Positions 39,443-39,487 of a DNA stretch of 39,487 nt are shown one piece after another. Position 1 is the stretch's first letter; each line of letters opens with the position of its first letter. The DNA comes from JAICND01 sp040905905 (lineage in GTDB: Bacteria; Actinomycetota; Acidimicrobiia; Spongiisociales; ZC4RG35), in NCBI GenBank assembly GCA_040905905.1, contig JBBDQN010000022.1, positions 1-39,487 on the forward strand. The letters are read 5' to 3'. Below the pieces are notes generated by a model. That model did not search any database. It was not told where the DNA came from and worked only from the letters and a program-made list of their open reading frames with translations. Position numbers and translations under genes: made by a program.

Positions 39443-39487
39443 ATGACAGAGATCGGAACGGATTGGCGGGTGGTCGATGGCGTTGCG
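39443..39487 (+). CDS. Partial CDS, 5' end only
   Basis: Fifteen codons (MTEIGTDWRVVDGVA) run off the window end. The frame opens with an ATG seven bases after a -10-like box, and an operator-like repeat lies upstream, so a real gene start is plausible. No ribosome site is seen. Too short to assign. Confidence 0.45.
   Translation, partial: MTEIGTDWRVVDGVA

Overview
The window reads as a two-contig scaffold from a high-G+C actinobacterium, most likely of the Acidimicrobiia/Ilumatobacter type. That placement is an inference from gene content: a complete Pup-proteasome locus, pafB/pafC, tat genes and helY in the mycobacterial order, a DUF4193 protein, an actinobacterial holin-X protein and many GTG starts. 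The contigs join at about 24,011-24,020 across ten Ns flanked by poly-G and poly-C, so co-linearity of the two halves is not proven.

Left contig, minus strand, 252-16,448. One nearly unbroken run of genes, read from high to low coordinates, encodes the Pup-proteasome system: arc (proteasomal ATPase), dop, pup, prcB, prcA, an EamA-type transporter, pafA, pafB and pafC. It continues with a small zinc-ribbon protein, tatB-like, tatC, helY and a lipid kinase. A putative promoter then starts a short operon of DUF4193 protein, polyprenol-phosphate glycosyltransferase, GNAT acetyltransferase and NUDIX hydrolase. Pup ends in Gly-Gly-Glu and so is ready for ligation without deamidation. PrcB carries a propeptide and a catalytic Thr, and ARC ends in the Gln-Tyr-Leu gate-opening tail.

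16,582-19,299, plus strand. A divergent ferredoxin with a Cys-x2-Asp-x2-Cys cluster motif comes first. Two unrecognised membrane-anchored proteins with Thr-rich linkers follow. They converge on a long hairpin with the next operon.

22,064-19,338, minus strand. Seven tightly coupled genes: holin-X-like protein, two small unknown proteins, a 31-residue membrane peptide, ttuB (ubiquitin-like sulfur carrier), ttuA (tRNA U54 2-thiolase) and trmI (tRNA m1A58 methyltransferase). TtuAB and TrmI modify neighbouring positions of the tRNA T-loop, so this looks like a dedicated T-loop modification operon beside the proteasome locus. An MFS exporter is divergent, and a small membrane protein ends the contig.

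Right contig, 24,021-39,487. It begins with an orphan pair of Dpp/Opp-type ABC permeases and a 44-residue membrane peptide. A visibly lower-G+C surface-polysaccharide island follows. It holds methyltransferases, an initiating polyprenyl glycosylphosphotransferase, a WecG/TagA transferase, two intact GT4 glycosyltransferases, one GT4 broken by four one-base shifts, a MurJ-type flippase and an O-antigen-ligase-like protein with a TPR-like tail. Together they could initiate, extend, flip and polymerise or ligate a lipid-linked glycan. No chain-length regulator or sugar-nucleotide genes are in view. Frame problems occur only in this contig. A partial gene starts at 39,443 and runs off the end. I saw no rRNA, tRNA, CRISPR array or insertion sequence.
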